From positions 1-64,000 of the forward strand of contig NC_052476.1 in the NCBI RefSeq assembly GCF_009730915.1: a DNA stretch of 64,000 bases, read 5' to 3'. Below, in pieces: positions 24,839 through 36,363 of this stretch (position 1 is its first letter; every line of letters starts with the position of its first letter). The position numbers were made by a program, and so were the translations under genes. The DNA comes from Dioscorea cayenensis subsp. rotundata. Lineage: Eukaryota; Streptophyta; Magnoliopsida; Dioscoreales; Dioscoreaceae. The notes under the pieces are model-generated. The model saw nothing but the letters and a program-made list of their open reading frames with translations. It had not been told where the DNA came from and made no database searches.

Positions 24839-25135
24839 CTACCGTCCTCGAGCCACCTCGACAGCGTGGGCATCCACCCCCTCCTCTGACTGAGGTCTAA
24901 GGAACTCTAAACTGAGCTGTATGGACGAGATAGTATCATCAAGCATCGATCTCAACCCATCTGGAGCTTCGAGGACTCCCACAAAGGACTTTCTTTTTCG
25001 TCGATCTCGGGGCTCCGCCACAAACCCCGTCTCCTCGCTCCATCCGGGACGACAGCTTTTTGGTCGCCGCTCTTTTCGATCCCCAACGATGTTCCCATAT
25101 CGATTTAGAGTTCTCCACCTTCGGACTGGTAACAT
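24839..25135 (-). pseudogene. LINE ORF1/ORF2 C-terminal junction fragment
   Basis: The minus strand carries an ORF1-like tail (W-E-TGFVAEP, and STKKK in the next frame) similar to WNEEAGFVPHPPRSTKKK of the LINE at 42420-42480. It then passes directly into the ORF2 C-terminal end (SLEFLRPQ) and stops. The whole endonuclease-reverse transcriptase-zinc knuckle portion between these two parts is missing, which marks the internal deletion of the element. Confidence 0.6.
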
Positions 25136-25384
25136 CTCCTTTAATGATCTTTTGAAGTCGAGATGGAGTCATCGAGCCATACTCTCCTCAAGGTCTTCCG
25201 TCTCCGAAACATGTGGATCGCCGATCTCCACCCCCGCAACATTCTCCTTGTGCTCGCTACTTGGAGCAAGAACCCATCTGTTTTGCTAAAAATTGCCACT
25301 CGAAACCCCGCTCGGGGAAACGGTGAGAAGGTTTACCCACGCCGCCCAAGGCCACCTCCTCCTCCAACCTCACAGCCTCCTCTC

Positions 25385-27400
25385 TCACCCAGGGCTATGG
25401 GCCGCAACATCCATACAATCCGGCCCAGCAATAATTTGACCTGCAGGTTCACATACCTGAAATTTCGGCACATCATCAGGCCCAGCATCATCAAGCACCA
25501 CATCTCTCTGCTTATCGGGCCCCCATCCAGACTCATTGACATCACCCAAATCAATTGTCGGTCTACCAGCAGAATGAGATGTCACTGGCTTATGTGTCCA
25601 GCCCAAAGAAAGGCCCACCTCACACAAGATAATCGGGTCTAATGCCCCCTCATCACCCTCCAAACAAGCCACCGGACCCACAACTGCTCTCGGCCCATAC
25701 TCTAGAGATATGGGATCCACGAATGAAGGCAAAGAGCTGATGTCATGCCGCCCGCTTCCTTTCTTAATACACCTCGTGTCCTGGGAAACCTCGGACTTAC
25801 GAAAATCCATGCAACTCGAATTTGCCACCTTCTCAGAGACAGAAGCCACCCCCTTGGAGCTAGTGTCACCTATGCCTGAGCAACCATGCTTATAGACCAC
25901 CCATTTTTCGACACCATGGCACCTCGAGCTACTCCCCCACGTACCCGGCGCCTTCTCATCTTTTCTCTTCGTCTCCGTACTAGCTGCCAAGCGACCATCG
26001 GTTCTACCCCGAGCCACCCTTTGGTCCACCGGGTCATGCACCAACAGTCGCAGCGGTGCCGTCTCTCTGGCTATGTGGGAGCGTGGCTCAACCACCAAGT
26101 TCTTGTCCGAGATGAGAACATCCGAACCTCCGATGATGTGGGAGCCACGCTCAACCGACGCCTGAATCATCGCCTTCACCTTCTGTGAGACAGCACCGCT
26201 CGTGCTAGACGAGCGCATATCCTGCATGCCAGGATCACCGTCCTTAATTATCCCCCAGGTCACCACCTCCTGCTGAGCAACCACCGAACCGGCCCCAGGG
26301 TGGGAGCCACGCTCAACCGACCCCGCCGTCTGCTGCAAAGCAGGCATCACCTCAGGCTGTTTCTCTTTCTCATCTGGGCTGAATTTAAGCATATCCCTCC
26401 GCATAGTAGCACTACCGAGTTCACCAACTGGCCAGTAGTTCACCATCACCCCAAAGTCCAACAGTGCCAATAGTTCCAGCTCCATTCTATTCAGCTCTGC
26501 ATTGCTCACCTCTCCAACTCTCGCAAAGAATGAATTGTTGTAATGCAAATCAACAAGGACCTTGGAAGCAACCATGACACGGTAAATCCTTTCAAGATAC
26601 GTTGCGATGCTGATGCTTGGTGCCCGTGCACCACGGAATGCTGCCAGCCCACGCCGCTTTCCCTCTGGCTCTGGCCCCAGTTTTGGCTCCTCTCCGTCAA
26701 CAGAGAGCTTCTCGATTCGCACCACCAGACGCTGCAATGCCCATGCTTGTATCCCTTCCTCGATGCCAAGTACCGGCCGAATCACTAAAAACGCCACCGC
26801 CTGGCGCTCACCAACGTCACTGGAGCGAGAGCAAAGCTCCACCGCTCCATGTACACCCAAGTCGCTAGGGCGGGAGCAAGGCTCCACCACCCCGAGTTTA
26901 CCAATTACACTGGGACGGGAGCCAAGCTCCACCACTCCCAGCCCGAAGAGAGGACTAGGAACCACCAAGTCAGTTTTCTCCCCCGAGGCAGCCAACATGA
27001 GTCGCTTAATCTCGGAGGGAAGCTCCATGTCCCCGAACATCGTGTCAAAGAATGCCGACAACAGCCCCTCATCTTCCTCCTCGACATCACATGGCCAAGG
27101 AAACTCCTCCTCTTCCTCCGTCACCACGTCCACCTCATGCGGAAGAAGGATAGACACTTGCACGTACACCGGCCGACCATCAAGGTCAAACGTGAGACGG
27201 ACGTCTCCGCTCATCGTCCCCCACACCAAAGAACTTTTTGAGAAAGGCGACAAGCACCAGAACCCAGGGACGTGCACGTGTGGGGAGCAAGGCTCAACGC
27301 CGACCCACGTGCCCTCACCTTGCGTAGGACATGAGGTTCGATCTCGGGTCCTCCCCGAAACGAACGCCCTACGCAAAGGACCCAATACCAATTGACCCAA
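25385..27400 (-). CDS. Long ORF of the LINE-type element, includes a cyclin segment
   Basis: A 671-codon open frame covering most of the element. Residues about 64-140 form an acidic region (VTEEEEEF). Residues 155-200 contain three imperfect repeats of about 17 residues around VVELGSRPS. Residues 219-345 are a P/U-type cyclin fragment (see 26366-26746). After residue 350 come further VERGSH repeats and low-complexity sequence without a recognisable domain. No zinc knuckle or RNA-binding motif of plant LINE ORF1 is visible. GC content is much higher than in the surrounding satellite. The frame is uninterrupted over 2 kb, which suggests recent insertion. The true start may be the Met at codon 63, near the first family-like residues. 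The other-strand ORFs here are shadows. Confidence 0.6.
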   Translation of the reverse strand: MGQLVLGPLRRAFVSGRTRDRTSCPTQGEGTWVGVEPCSPHVHVPGFWCLSPFSKSSLVWGTMSGDVRLTFDLDGRPVYVQVSILLPHEVDVVTEEEEEFPWPCDVEEEDEGLLSAFFDTMFGDMELPSEIKRLMLAASGEKTDLVVPSPLFGLGVVELGSRPSVIGKLGVVEPCSRPSDLGVHGAVELCSRSSDVGERQAVAFLVIRPVLGIEEGIQAWALQRLVVRIEKLSVDGEEPKLGPEPEGKRRGLAAFRGARAPSISIATYLERIYRVMVASKVLVDLHYNNSFFARVGEVSNAELNRMELELLALLDFGVMVNYWPVGELGSATMRRDMLKFSPDEKEKQPEVMPALQQTAGSVERGSHPGAGSVVAQQEVVTWGIIKDGDPGMQDMRSSSTSGAVSQKVKAMIQASVERGSHIIGGSDVLISDKNLVVEPRSHIARETAPLRLLVHDPVDQRVARGRTDGRLAASTETKRKDEKAPGTWGSSSRCHGVEKWVVYKHGCSGIGDTSSKGVASVSEKVANSSCMDFRKSEVSQDTRCIKKGSGRHDISSLPSFVDPISLEYGPRAVVGPVACLEGDEGALDPIILCEVGLSLGWTHKPVTSHSAGRPTIDLGDVNESGWGPDKQRDVVLDDAGPDDVPKFQVCEPAGQIIAGPDCMDVAAHSPG
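26366..26746 (-). other. Captured P/U-type cyclin segment (internally deleted)
   Basis: Within the long ORF, residues 219-345 match plant P/U-type (PHO80-like) cyclins, partners of cyclin-dependent kinases linked to phosphate and cell-cycle signalling. Visible blocks: AFRGARAPSISIATYLERIYR, which I abbreviate to its core SISIATYLERIYR, then VMVASK, LHYNNSFFARVG, VSNAELNRMELELLALLDF. The canonical stretch between YLERIYR and VMVASK (roughly 40-50 residues with the helix containing YLDR) is missing at about 26578, precisely in frame. Normal cyclin-box folding is therefore unlikely. The sequence reads intronless. Capture by a retroelement from a spliced or deleted transcript is an inference. Confidence 0.7.
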
Positions 27401-27423
27401 AGACCGTTGGTGTTTTCATATTC

Positions 27424-29696
27424 GACCATGTAAAAAAATAAATTGCAAAATTCTTTAATTTTTAAGTATAGAAATAAAAATTTAAAAGGCATCAAATCTG
27501 ATTTTGCAATTAATATTTGACAATTTGCAAAGACTATAGTAAGTGAAAAACTCTAATTTTTAAAATGGTCACTTTTAACAGTTGATCATATGCAATTATA
27601 AGCTATAAATTCTTATATTTTGGATAATAAAAATAAAAATTTGTACTGGATCAAATTTAATTTTGCAATTAAGATTCGATTATTTTCAAAGGCTATAGTA
27701 AGGGAAATACTCCAAATTTTTAGAATGTAAATTTCAAATTAAGATTTGACAATTTGCAAAGACTATGGTAAGGGGAAAACTTTAATTTTTAAAATGAGCA
27801 CTTTTCATAATTTATCCTATGTTGTTATAAGCTAAAAATTCTTTTATTTTATAGAATAAAAATAAAAAATTCTACTGGATTAATTTTAATTTTGTAATTA
27901 AGATTTGATGATTTTCAAATGCTGCAGTAAGCAAAATACTGCAATTTTTCAAAATGGGCAGTTTTTATATGTGATATTGTAAAAATATAAATTTAAAAAT
28001 TTTTTATTTTTGCGAATATAAATAAAAATTTATACGGGATCAAATTTGCTCTCGCAATTATGATTTGACAATTTGCAAAGACTATAGTATGGGAAAAACT
28101 CTAACTTTTAAAATGGTCACTTTTCAAAGTTAATCATATGGAATTATAAGCTAAAAAGACTTTTATTTTGATGAATAAAAATAAAAATTTGTACGGGATC
28201 AAATTTAATTTTGCAATTAAGATTTGATGATTTTCAAAGGCTATAATAAGGGACATACTCCAAATTTCTAAAATGGACAGCTTTCATATGTGACCATGCA
28301 AAAAAATAAATTACAAAATTCTTTTATTTTTAAGTATAGAAATAAAAATTTAAAAGGGATCAAATTTGATTTTGCGATTAAAATTTAACAATATGCAAAC
28401 ACCATAGTAAAGGAAAAACACTAATTTTTAAAATGGTCACTTTTCACAGTTGATCATATGCAATTATAAGCTATAAATTCTTTTATTTTGGATAATAAAA
28501 ATAAAAATTTGTACTAGATCAAATTTAATTTTGCAATTAAGATTCGATTATTTTCAAAGGCTATAGTAAGGGAAATACTCCAAATTTTTAGAATGTAAAT
28601 TTCAAATTAAGATTTGACAATTTGCAAAGACTATGGTAAGGGGAAAACTTTAATTTTTAAAATGAGCACTTTTCATAATTTATCCTATGTTGTTATAAGC
28701 TAAAAAGTCTTTTATTTCATAGAATAAAAATAAAAAATTCTACTGGATTAATTTTAATTTTGTAATTAAGATTTGATGATTTTCAAATGCTGCAGTAAGC
28801 AAAATACTGCAATTTTTCAAAATGGGCAGTTTTTATATGTGATATTGTAAAAATATAAATTTAAAAAAAAATTATTTTTGAGAATATAAATAAAAATTTA
28901 TATGGGATCAAATTTGCTTTTGCAATTATGATTTGACAATTCGCAAAGACTATAGCAGGGGAAAAACCTTAATTTTTCAAAACGATCACTTTCAGAGTCG
29001 ATCATATACAATTATAAGCTAAAAAAGTCTTTTATTTTGGTGAATAAAAATAATAATTTGTACAGGATCAAATTTAATTTTCCAATTAAGATTTGATTAT
29101 TTTCAAAGGCAATAGTAAGAGAAATACTCCAATTTTTTAAAATGGACAGTTTTCATATGTGACCATGTAAAAATAGAAATTACAAAATTCTTTTATTTTT
29201 GAGAATAAAAATAAAAATTTATACGGGATCAAATTTGATTTTGCCATTAAGATTTGACAATTTGCAAAGACCATGGTAAGGGGAAAACTCTAATTTTTAA
29301 ATTGGACACTTTTCATAATTGATCATATGCAATTCTAAGCTAAAAAGTATTTTATTTTGGAGAATAAAAATAAAAATTTGTACGGGACCAAATTTAATTT
29401 TGCAAATAAGATTTGATGATTTTCAAAGTTTATAGTAAGTAAAATACTTCAATTTTTAAAATGAACGGTTTTCATATGTGACCATGTAAAAATATAAATT
29501 ACAAATTTCTTTTATTTTTTAGAATAAAAATTAAAATTTATTCATGATCAATTTGATTTTGCGATTAAGATTAGACAATTTTCAAAGACTATAGTATGGG
29601 AAAAACTCTAATTTTTAAAATGCTCACTTTTCAGATTTGATCATATGCAATTATAAGCTAAAAAGTCTTTTTATTTTGGTGAATAAAAAATAAAAA
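27424..29696. repeat. AT-rich satellite with higher-order repeat, right part
   Basis: Continuation of the array at 22137-24687 in the same orientation and phase. Monomer starts fall near 27489, 27649, 27878, 28038, 28197, 28357, 28517, 28747, 28907, 29067, 29227, 29388 and 29549. The 27649-27878 and 28517-28747 steps again carry the extra truncated monomer. The higher-order period is about 868 bp (27489 to 28357). From 29067 onwards the variant order changes, suggesting the edge of the homogenised block. Confidence 0.9.
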
Positions 29697-30696
29697 NNNN
29701 NNNNNNNNNNNNNNNNNNNNNNNNNNNNNNNNNNNNNNNNNNNNNNNNNNNNNNNNNNNNNNNNNNNNNNNNNNNNNNNNNNNNNNNNNNNNNNNNNNNN
29801 NNNNNNNNNNNNNNNNNNNNNNNNNNNNNNNNNNNNNNNNNNNNNNNNNNNNNNNNNNNNNNNNNNNNNNNNNNNNNNNNNNNNNNNNNNNNNNNNNNNN
29901 NNNNNNNNNNNNNNNNNNNNNNNNNNNNNNNNNNNNNNNNNNNNNNNNNNNNNNNNNNNNNNNNNNNNNNNNNNNNNNNNNNNNNNNNNNNNNNNNNNNN
30001 NNNNNNNNNNNNNNNNNNNNNNNNNNNNNNNNNNNNNNNNNNNNNNNNNNNNNNNNNNNNNNNNNNNNNNNNNNNNNNNNNNNNNNNNNNNNNNNNNNNN
30101 NNNNNNNNNNNNNNNNNNNNNNNNNNNNNNNNNNNNNNNNNNNNNNNNNNNNNNNNNNNNNNNNNNNNNNNNNNNNNNNNNNNNNNNNNNNNNNNNNNNN
30201 NNNNNNNNNNNNNNNNNNNNNNNNNNNNNNNNNNNNNNNNNNNNNNNNNNNNNNNNNNNNNNNNNNNNNNNNNNNNNNNNNNNNNNNNNNNNNNNNNNNN
30301 NNNNNNNNNNNNNNNNNNNNNNNNNNNNNNNNNNNNNNNNNNNNNNNNNNNNNNNNNNNNNNNNNNNNNNNNNNNNNNNNNNNNNNNNNNNNNNNNNNNN
30401 NNNNNNNNNNNNNNNNNNNNNNNNNNNNNNNNNNNNNNNNNNNNNNNNNNNNNNNNNNNNNNNNNNNNNNNNNNNNNNNNNNNNNNNNNNNNNNNNNNNN
30501 NNNNNNNNNNNNNNNNNNNNNNNNNNNNNNNNNNNNNNNNNNNNNNNNNNNNNNNNNNNNNNNNNNNNNNNNNNNNNNNNNNNNNNNNNNNNNNNNNNNN
30601 NNNNNNNNNNNNNNNNNNNNNNNNNNNNNNNNNNNNNNNNNNNNNNNNNNNNNNNNNNNNNNNNNNNNNNNNNNNNNNNNNNNNNNNNNNNNNNNN
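29697..30696. other. Assembly gap (1000 N)
   Basis: Exactly 1000 N placed between satellite and copia sequence. True size and adjacency are unknown. Confidence 0.99.
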
Positions 30697-32139
30697 TCAA
30701 TAAAAAAATCTTGTTTATCCACTTAACAAAAATTGAAAAAAATTCTTTAAAGTGAAAGATGCATCTCACTTAGTTGAGAGTAAGAAAAGTCCAGGTAGCT
30801 CTACTGAAAATCATCAACAATTGTGAGAAAAATATTTATAACCCTCGTGTGTGGGAGTGTGCTAAGATCCCCAAGTGTCAATGTGGATCACTTCAAAAAC
30901 TGAAGAAGAATGAATTTGACTTTTAGGGAATGGCAATTTATATTGTCTAGCTTGTGGACAAATATCACAAGAACTAATTGAACATGAATCATTCCCAGAA
31001 TTCAGTAAAAGAAAAGCTGTTTCAATTTAAGAAAAGGAAGATGTCCAAGTCATTTGTGCCACAAAAAGCAGAACTAGAACAAACAATTGAATTATAAAGC
31101 GGAAAAGAAATGTCGTAGAGCAGAAAAACTATTCTCGTGAATTGACGATGTGTCAATCACGTGATTGTAGGATTGAGTGGATTGCAATTCTCCTTGATGA
31201 GATTGTAGTAGAAATAATCCATTGAAAGATTTTACCAAGAACTAGTGACCTCTTCAGTGAAGGGGCCCCGTAAAAATACACAATTCAGGTGTAAAGACAA
31301 CTTGGCAATTCAGTTGTTGCATCAATTTTTCCTATGGATAGAAGATTATAATTGAAAGAAGGAACATATAATGAAAATTACTATATAGATAAAGGATCAA
31401 ACAAAGGACAACTTTCTTATTCACATCAAGAGCTAAAACACTCTCCATAACTCGGGATAATTCATACAACCTTGAAAAATCTCAATGAAAAAGCAGAAAA
31501 CGAAAAACAGTAACAACATTACACATCTCTGAAAAACACAAGATATTTATTACATATAAACATTAGTACCCAAAAATGAAACGAATCAGCTTAGTCACCC
31601 ACAACACGCGTGCTCCGACTGGATCCATTCAACCTCTTAAGCCATCCTGCCTCGAACTAACACCAAAAACTTGATGATGATTAAATCCCGACCCGTTCAC
31701 TTATTCATCTAATATTTGCTTACTGAGTTGCCTCGAACTTAAACACATCTCTTTGATAGATCGGATCCGGACCATACAATCAACCCCGATGCTTGAATTA
31801 ACTTCGCCTAGGGACTTACACTTTTTCCTTGATCAAATCAATCTCAGCCTTTGATTCTTTTCCACCAAAACTCCAACTGTTTTAACGGACTTTTGAATAC
31901 TTGAAATGAGCGAACTTACCCTCTCGAACACATTTCAATCGAAAAATCTGAAATCTCAGTCAATCTCCAAAGCACCATAGTCTCTCTTCCTATCAACAAT
32001 ATCAAACCACTTCAATCACAAACTAACATATAGAACTTCACGGATCAAAAAAATTATCATTAACCTAATTGTGCCAAATTATGTGACGAGTAATTTCATG
32101 ACCATTAGGGCAAAAAGATTTGGAAAGAAATAGGCAAAG
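30697..32139 (-). mobile_element. Ty1/copia fragment, second copy
   Basis: Aligns along its whole length with 7960-9395: integrase start, pre-integrase zinc region, the 652-bp insertion (here about 31376-32065) and the protease end. It shares the internal deletion junction of the copy at 7985, so these two are closer to each other than to the copy at 43391. Small indels destroy all frames. It begins at the contig edge and ends abruptly at 32139, where LINE sequence starts. Confidence 0.8.
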
Positions 32140-32926
32140 AAACAAGTGTTATCTGCGGTCCGTGCGCTCAGGAAGTCGAGGGAGCGCTTTATCTTCTTGG
32201 AGGCTTCATTCAGCGTTTGCTAGTGGGGTAAAGAAGCTGTAGAAAACCAAGCAAGCAACATATTAATGATTTTGAATAATACTTTAGAAAAATGTAATGC
32301 AGTGTTTTGAAAGATGCGGTTGTTCCGTTCCAGCCAAATATTCCAGATAGTTGCTCTAGAGAGTAAGTCCCACAACAATCTAATGGTTGAATGTAATGAA
32401 GGTAACCATAAGGTCCAGATGCTTGAAACTGTGGGAGGTAGAGATTGAAGATCAAGAATGTTGGAGAAGTAGGACCAAAATCGGGAAGAATAGTCACAAT
32501 CTAAAAAGAGATGATCCACAGTTTCAGAATCCTTGTGGCAAAGAGTGCAAGTATCTGTGGCGTTTGGGTTACATCCCTTCTTAAAGAGATTAGTGAGTGT
32601 GTGAATTTTATTATCCCAAACAAGCCAGCAAAAAAGAGTAATTTTACTTGGACAATGAGTTTTCCAAAAATTAGAATACAGTGGACTGCGCATTCCACCA
32701 TCAATTAAAAAATTATAGAATGATTTAACAGTGAAAATACCATTCTTTTCCAAGGTCCAAGTAATGGAATTATCCTGATCATGAGAACAATCTGGAATTA
32801 AGTTTAAGATAGTAGACAAATCATCTCGTGTTGCGGAATGAAAAAAACTTTCAGCAGAGTTGTTAAGGAGCGAGAATTGTCTAAGGGAAATCCATGGTTG
32901 GGAACAGTCATTGAATAGTGTTGGCC
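32140..32926 (-). mobile_element. LINE ORF2 C-terminal part, severed from 39320-43026
   Basis: The minus-strand frame at 32819-32220 ends ORF2 of the LINE whose upstream part is at 39320-43026. It has the C-terminal zinc-binding region of plant LINEs (FWKTHCPSKITLFCWL, then CTLCHKDSETVDHLF). At 32140 it stops near SLDFLSA, corresponding to SLEFAGPRS of related LINEs, so the 3' UTR and tail are missing and copia sequence begins directly. The split from the rest is explained by the LTR element at 32932-39314. Confidence 0.8.
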
Positions 32927-32931
32927 AGAGA

Positions 32932-35857
32932 TGTCACACCCACCCCTTCTACCGAGGTAAATGTGGCACCCATCAGTTAAAATTCCTTTTTAACTCGGAA
33001 GTCGACACTGCTTTTTTAAACAAAATCAGACCTACTAAATCACAATTTATAACTTTACACCAACTACAGGGTTCAAATACATAAATATCATGAATACTAA
33101 TAACTCAAATTTACTTGTACAACCGCTACTGAGATCACAACACCAATGACAAGAAGTAAAGAGGGGAACCCACTGCGAGTCTGGACTCAACCCCCGACTA
33201 GCTCTATACTCGATCAGGCAATCTAGGGTCCTGCTCCTGCAGCTCGACAAAGACATTCGGGTTGGTCGGTAGTGGCTTAATAATTTCAAATACTTAAATA
33301 CAGTATATATAAAGTATATAAAAACCAAACTTCTCAAATAATTTTCCAACTTTTCCAAAATACCAGAATTCTAGAAAAAATACATTTTTAAAGAACTTTT
33401 GAAACATAAATTCAACATAGATCAACATCAATTTGATTTTCTCAGAAAACACAAATTTTGTGAGAGACCCGCCTCATCACGATTCAAAAATAACATAAAT
33501 CTCAAATTCAAAAATAAAGCAATACCCAACACTCACCCTAGATAACATGGTCTAGAAAACTCTCTAAACCCTCGCCGTGGCACGGCTAGGTTCAGAGCCG
33601 TCAAGGAACTCACGTCCCTTAACGTTGACTCCATCGGCTCACCGGTCGGCTGACCGGCCACTCGATGAATATCCGATCGTGGCTCTACACTCCCACCAGC
33701 GGCCCCTCGTAGTAATCAACACCCGGGTCCACCACGCCACCTCTAAAGGGTCGGCCCGTGGGGACCCACTCATCGAGTGAGTCGGGGCCTTAGCCCGTCA
33801 CCATCAAAAACCATCAAGTAAATACTGACAATAATACCATCTCAGATAAATCATAACACGGGATCCTTTTTCCGTGACAAGTATTCACATCACGGAAATA
33901 ACCATTATTTTTCCACAAAGCCAACGCCAAAAGTATAACAATGCATAACGCCAAGTAAAAGCCCGGATCCACGATACCATTCCTATACCGGGAATGAAAA
34001 CCAATTCTACTAACAATGCTCGATAAAACATTTTTAATATGCTCACATGGTTTTGCAAATCACTCCAAATCAAAGCATATATACCCATCAAAAATAAATA
34101 CATGAATTGAATAATTAAATCACATATACATGTATTTTTTTACTATTCACAAATACGTATAATTATACAAAAGCGAATGTATCAATACGGTTATCATGAA
34201 CATCAATGGCAAACAAAATATACGTATATTTCAACTATATATGGAATCAAACATGATAAAAATGAAATACTTAAACATTTATTTCCAAAATACTAGCCAT
34301 TAAACAATTATTTCAAAAATAATAATAATTAATCAATTATTTAAAAATAATAGCCACTACCAACTCACTCGGTGTCCTGGGTTCCTTCACTGACACTGGA
34401 ACTCCCTCCCAGAGACCCGAACAACACCCTATGAATAATATAATAAAAAAATAAATAACATATTTAAACTCAAAAGAAAATACAAAAATAATAATCAACT
34501 CTCTATTGAGCCCACTCACTTTCAATCGGTCCCAAACCCGACCTTGCATAATCAAATTGGTCTCCAATTGCACTTAAGCTCAACTCAATTTGGACTGAGA
34601 CCATTCCGGGACCAACCCGAACCATCCTCAATTCCAATCGAACCAAGCTCAAATTCACTGAACCAAACTCAATTTCACTGAACCAGGGTTTAATTAAACC
34701 AACCAGCCTTGAACCAACTCAATTCTTATACAAAAATATATTGAACCAACTTGGTTCAGCCCAAAACCCTTAGCCCAACATCCAAAACCAAAACCCAAAT
34801 CAACTTCAACTAATTCAATTCAACCAAACCATTCAAGTCCAACTACACTCAACTCGATTTGATCAAACCCAACTCAACCAAATCAAACCCAACTCAATCA
34901 ATTCAATTCAATTCAACTCAACTAAATCAATTATAACTTGGTTTGATCCAACCAAATCAACTCTGGCTAACTCAACCAATTCCAATCTAACCATCATCAT
35001 TAACATCTTAATCATCATAATCATCAACTTAATTAACTAAACTAAACCCTAATCTCGGTGCTACGATGAATCATGCTAGAGAAACCGAAAATCTCATCCT
35101 TCATTCAAGTTTATATTCATCACAAATACAAATGATTTTTCAACACAAATCGAAGTAACAATCATCTATAACCATTAAACATGTTTTTCCTACTCAAATC
35201 CATCATTATCTTCATCATATCCATCAAATACACATATATACATGCATACATATACTCATTCATCAAAAATACACCAAGAAAAGCTCTTACCAACTAAAAC
35301 CATCCCTCCGGCGAGCTCCCTCCGGCGATCTCCCATCCCCCACCTCAAATCTCCCATTTTTCTCCTCATTTCTTCATTTTTATTTTATTTTCCTTCTCGG
35401 GTTACTGTAGCACAAAGATGGAGAAGAAGATGAACAATCATCAAAAGTCTAGATTTTTCTCTCAATTAACTCTTCAGCCGAAATTCACTTTTAGTCCCTG
35501 AAAACATAATTTCTTACACAACAGTCCCTGAAAAACTCCCAAATGGTCCTTGAATTATGAAATAGTATTCTGAAAAGGTCCTTTCAAATTATCCAACGGT
35601 CCCCAGGTTATAACACAACATTTTAAAAAGATCCCTTCCATCTTACCTTTCAGTCCTCGGTTTCCATAAACATTTCATGTCCACCCTTTTCATTTATTCT
35701 TTAACCCAAAATCTTTTAAAAAGTTTTACACTTAGGTCCTTATTCTTTCCACTTGGGGTTTCTCAACAAGATTACTCTGTAGAAAAATCTTACTGCAACT
35801 GTAGTAATACCCTAAATATATTTTTCCAGTAATTATCCAAAGGTTCAGGGTATTACA
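32932..35857 (-). repeat. 3' LTR of the LARD-like element
   Basis: 2926 bp. It holds a low-complexity stretch rich in AACTCAA and AACCAAATCAA (about 34580-35050), plus several short indel differences from the partner LTR. The short open frames inside are not supported as genes. Confidence 0.88.
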
Positions 35858-36363
35858 ATCCTTCCCCTTTAAGAAAATTTCGTCCTCAAAATTTCTTAGC
35901 ATCGCATCAACTGATATCATCGAATTTCATTCTATCGGGTTCCAAGATCCGCTTTCTCTGCTACAAATATACTTAATAGTAAATAATCACACTGCAAATC
36001 ACTATATATCAGTCAACAAACAACATGGCAAACACATTTCTTTGGCATCTTCAAGTCAACTCATTTTGGATAAAAACAATTCCGACAAATATCTGAACCC
36101 ATGATCCTGATCACAGATAAGACTACTCGACTCTTTGTCTCAAAATGTCGAACCTACTATCGATCCTCAATCCCAATATGCAACTTAGGGTTTTAACCCG
36201 ATCGAAGACTCTAAATACTTCTACTCGGGCCCTTAACTTTATGTCTAATCACTACTAAACCCTCTAAGTCTAGACATGACTTCTAAACTTAGGCTCAGAT
36301 CACAACCCGTGATCTCTACCAACCAGGGGATATCTCAACCCTACAGCTCCGATACTAAAAAGA
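35858..36363 (-). other. Internal region of the LARD-like element
   Basis: 506 bp between the LTRs, bounded by the polypurine tract on one side and the primer-binding-like site on the other. It encodes no gag or pol motifs. Confidence 0.8.

Larger units (their letters stand above)
24688..27411 (-). mobile_element. Internally deleted LINE-type element with captured cyclin
   Basis: This 2724-bp insertion splits the satellite and is flanked by a perfect 12-bp duplication, GTTTTCATATTC (24676-24687 and 27412-27423). On the minus strand its 3' end (about 24850-24688) closely resembles the 3' end of the LINE at 60512-62852, including GGAGTAGT, CCCGTTGTTCC and GTTTATCCACTTTT before a short A tail. 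The last coding piece (24839-25135) has SLEFLRPQ, matching SLEFAGPRS of that LINE. Endonuclease and reverse transcriptase are absent, so the element must have moved using another LINE's enzymes. The 5' two thirds is a long ORF at 25385-27400. Confidence 0.85.

Noticed and set aside
26607..27395. Plus-strand 262-codon frame in the cyclin-bearing element
   Set aside because: It is a shadow of the minus-strand ORF; the cyclin blocks and LINE 3' end are all on the minus strand.
22137..29696. CRISPR-like regular repeats
   Set aside because: Units are about 160 bp, similar along their full length, with no unique spacers, and the DNA is eukaryotic. It is a satellite.
33577..33780. Possible small genes inside the LTRs (33047-38870)
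   Set aside because: The frames are not conserved between the two LTR copies and show no domains.
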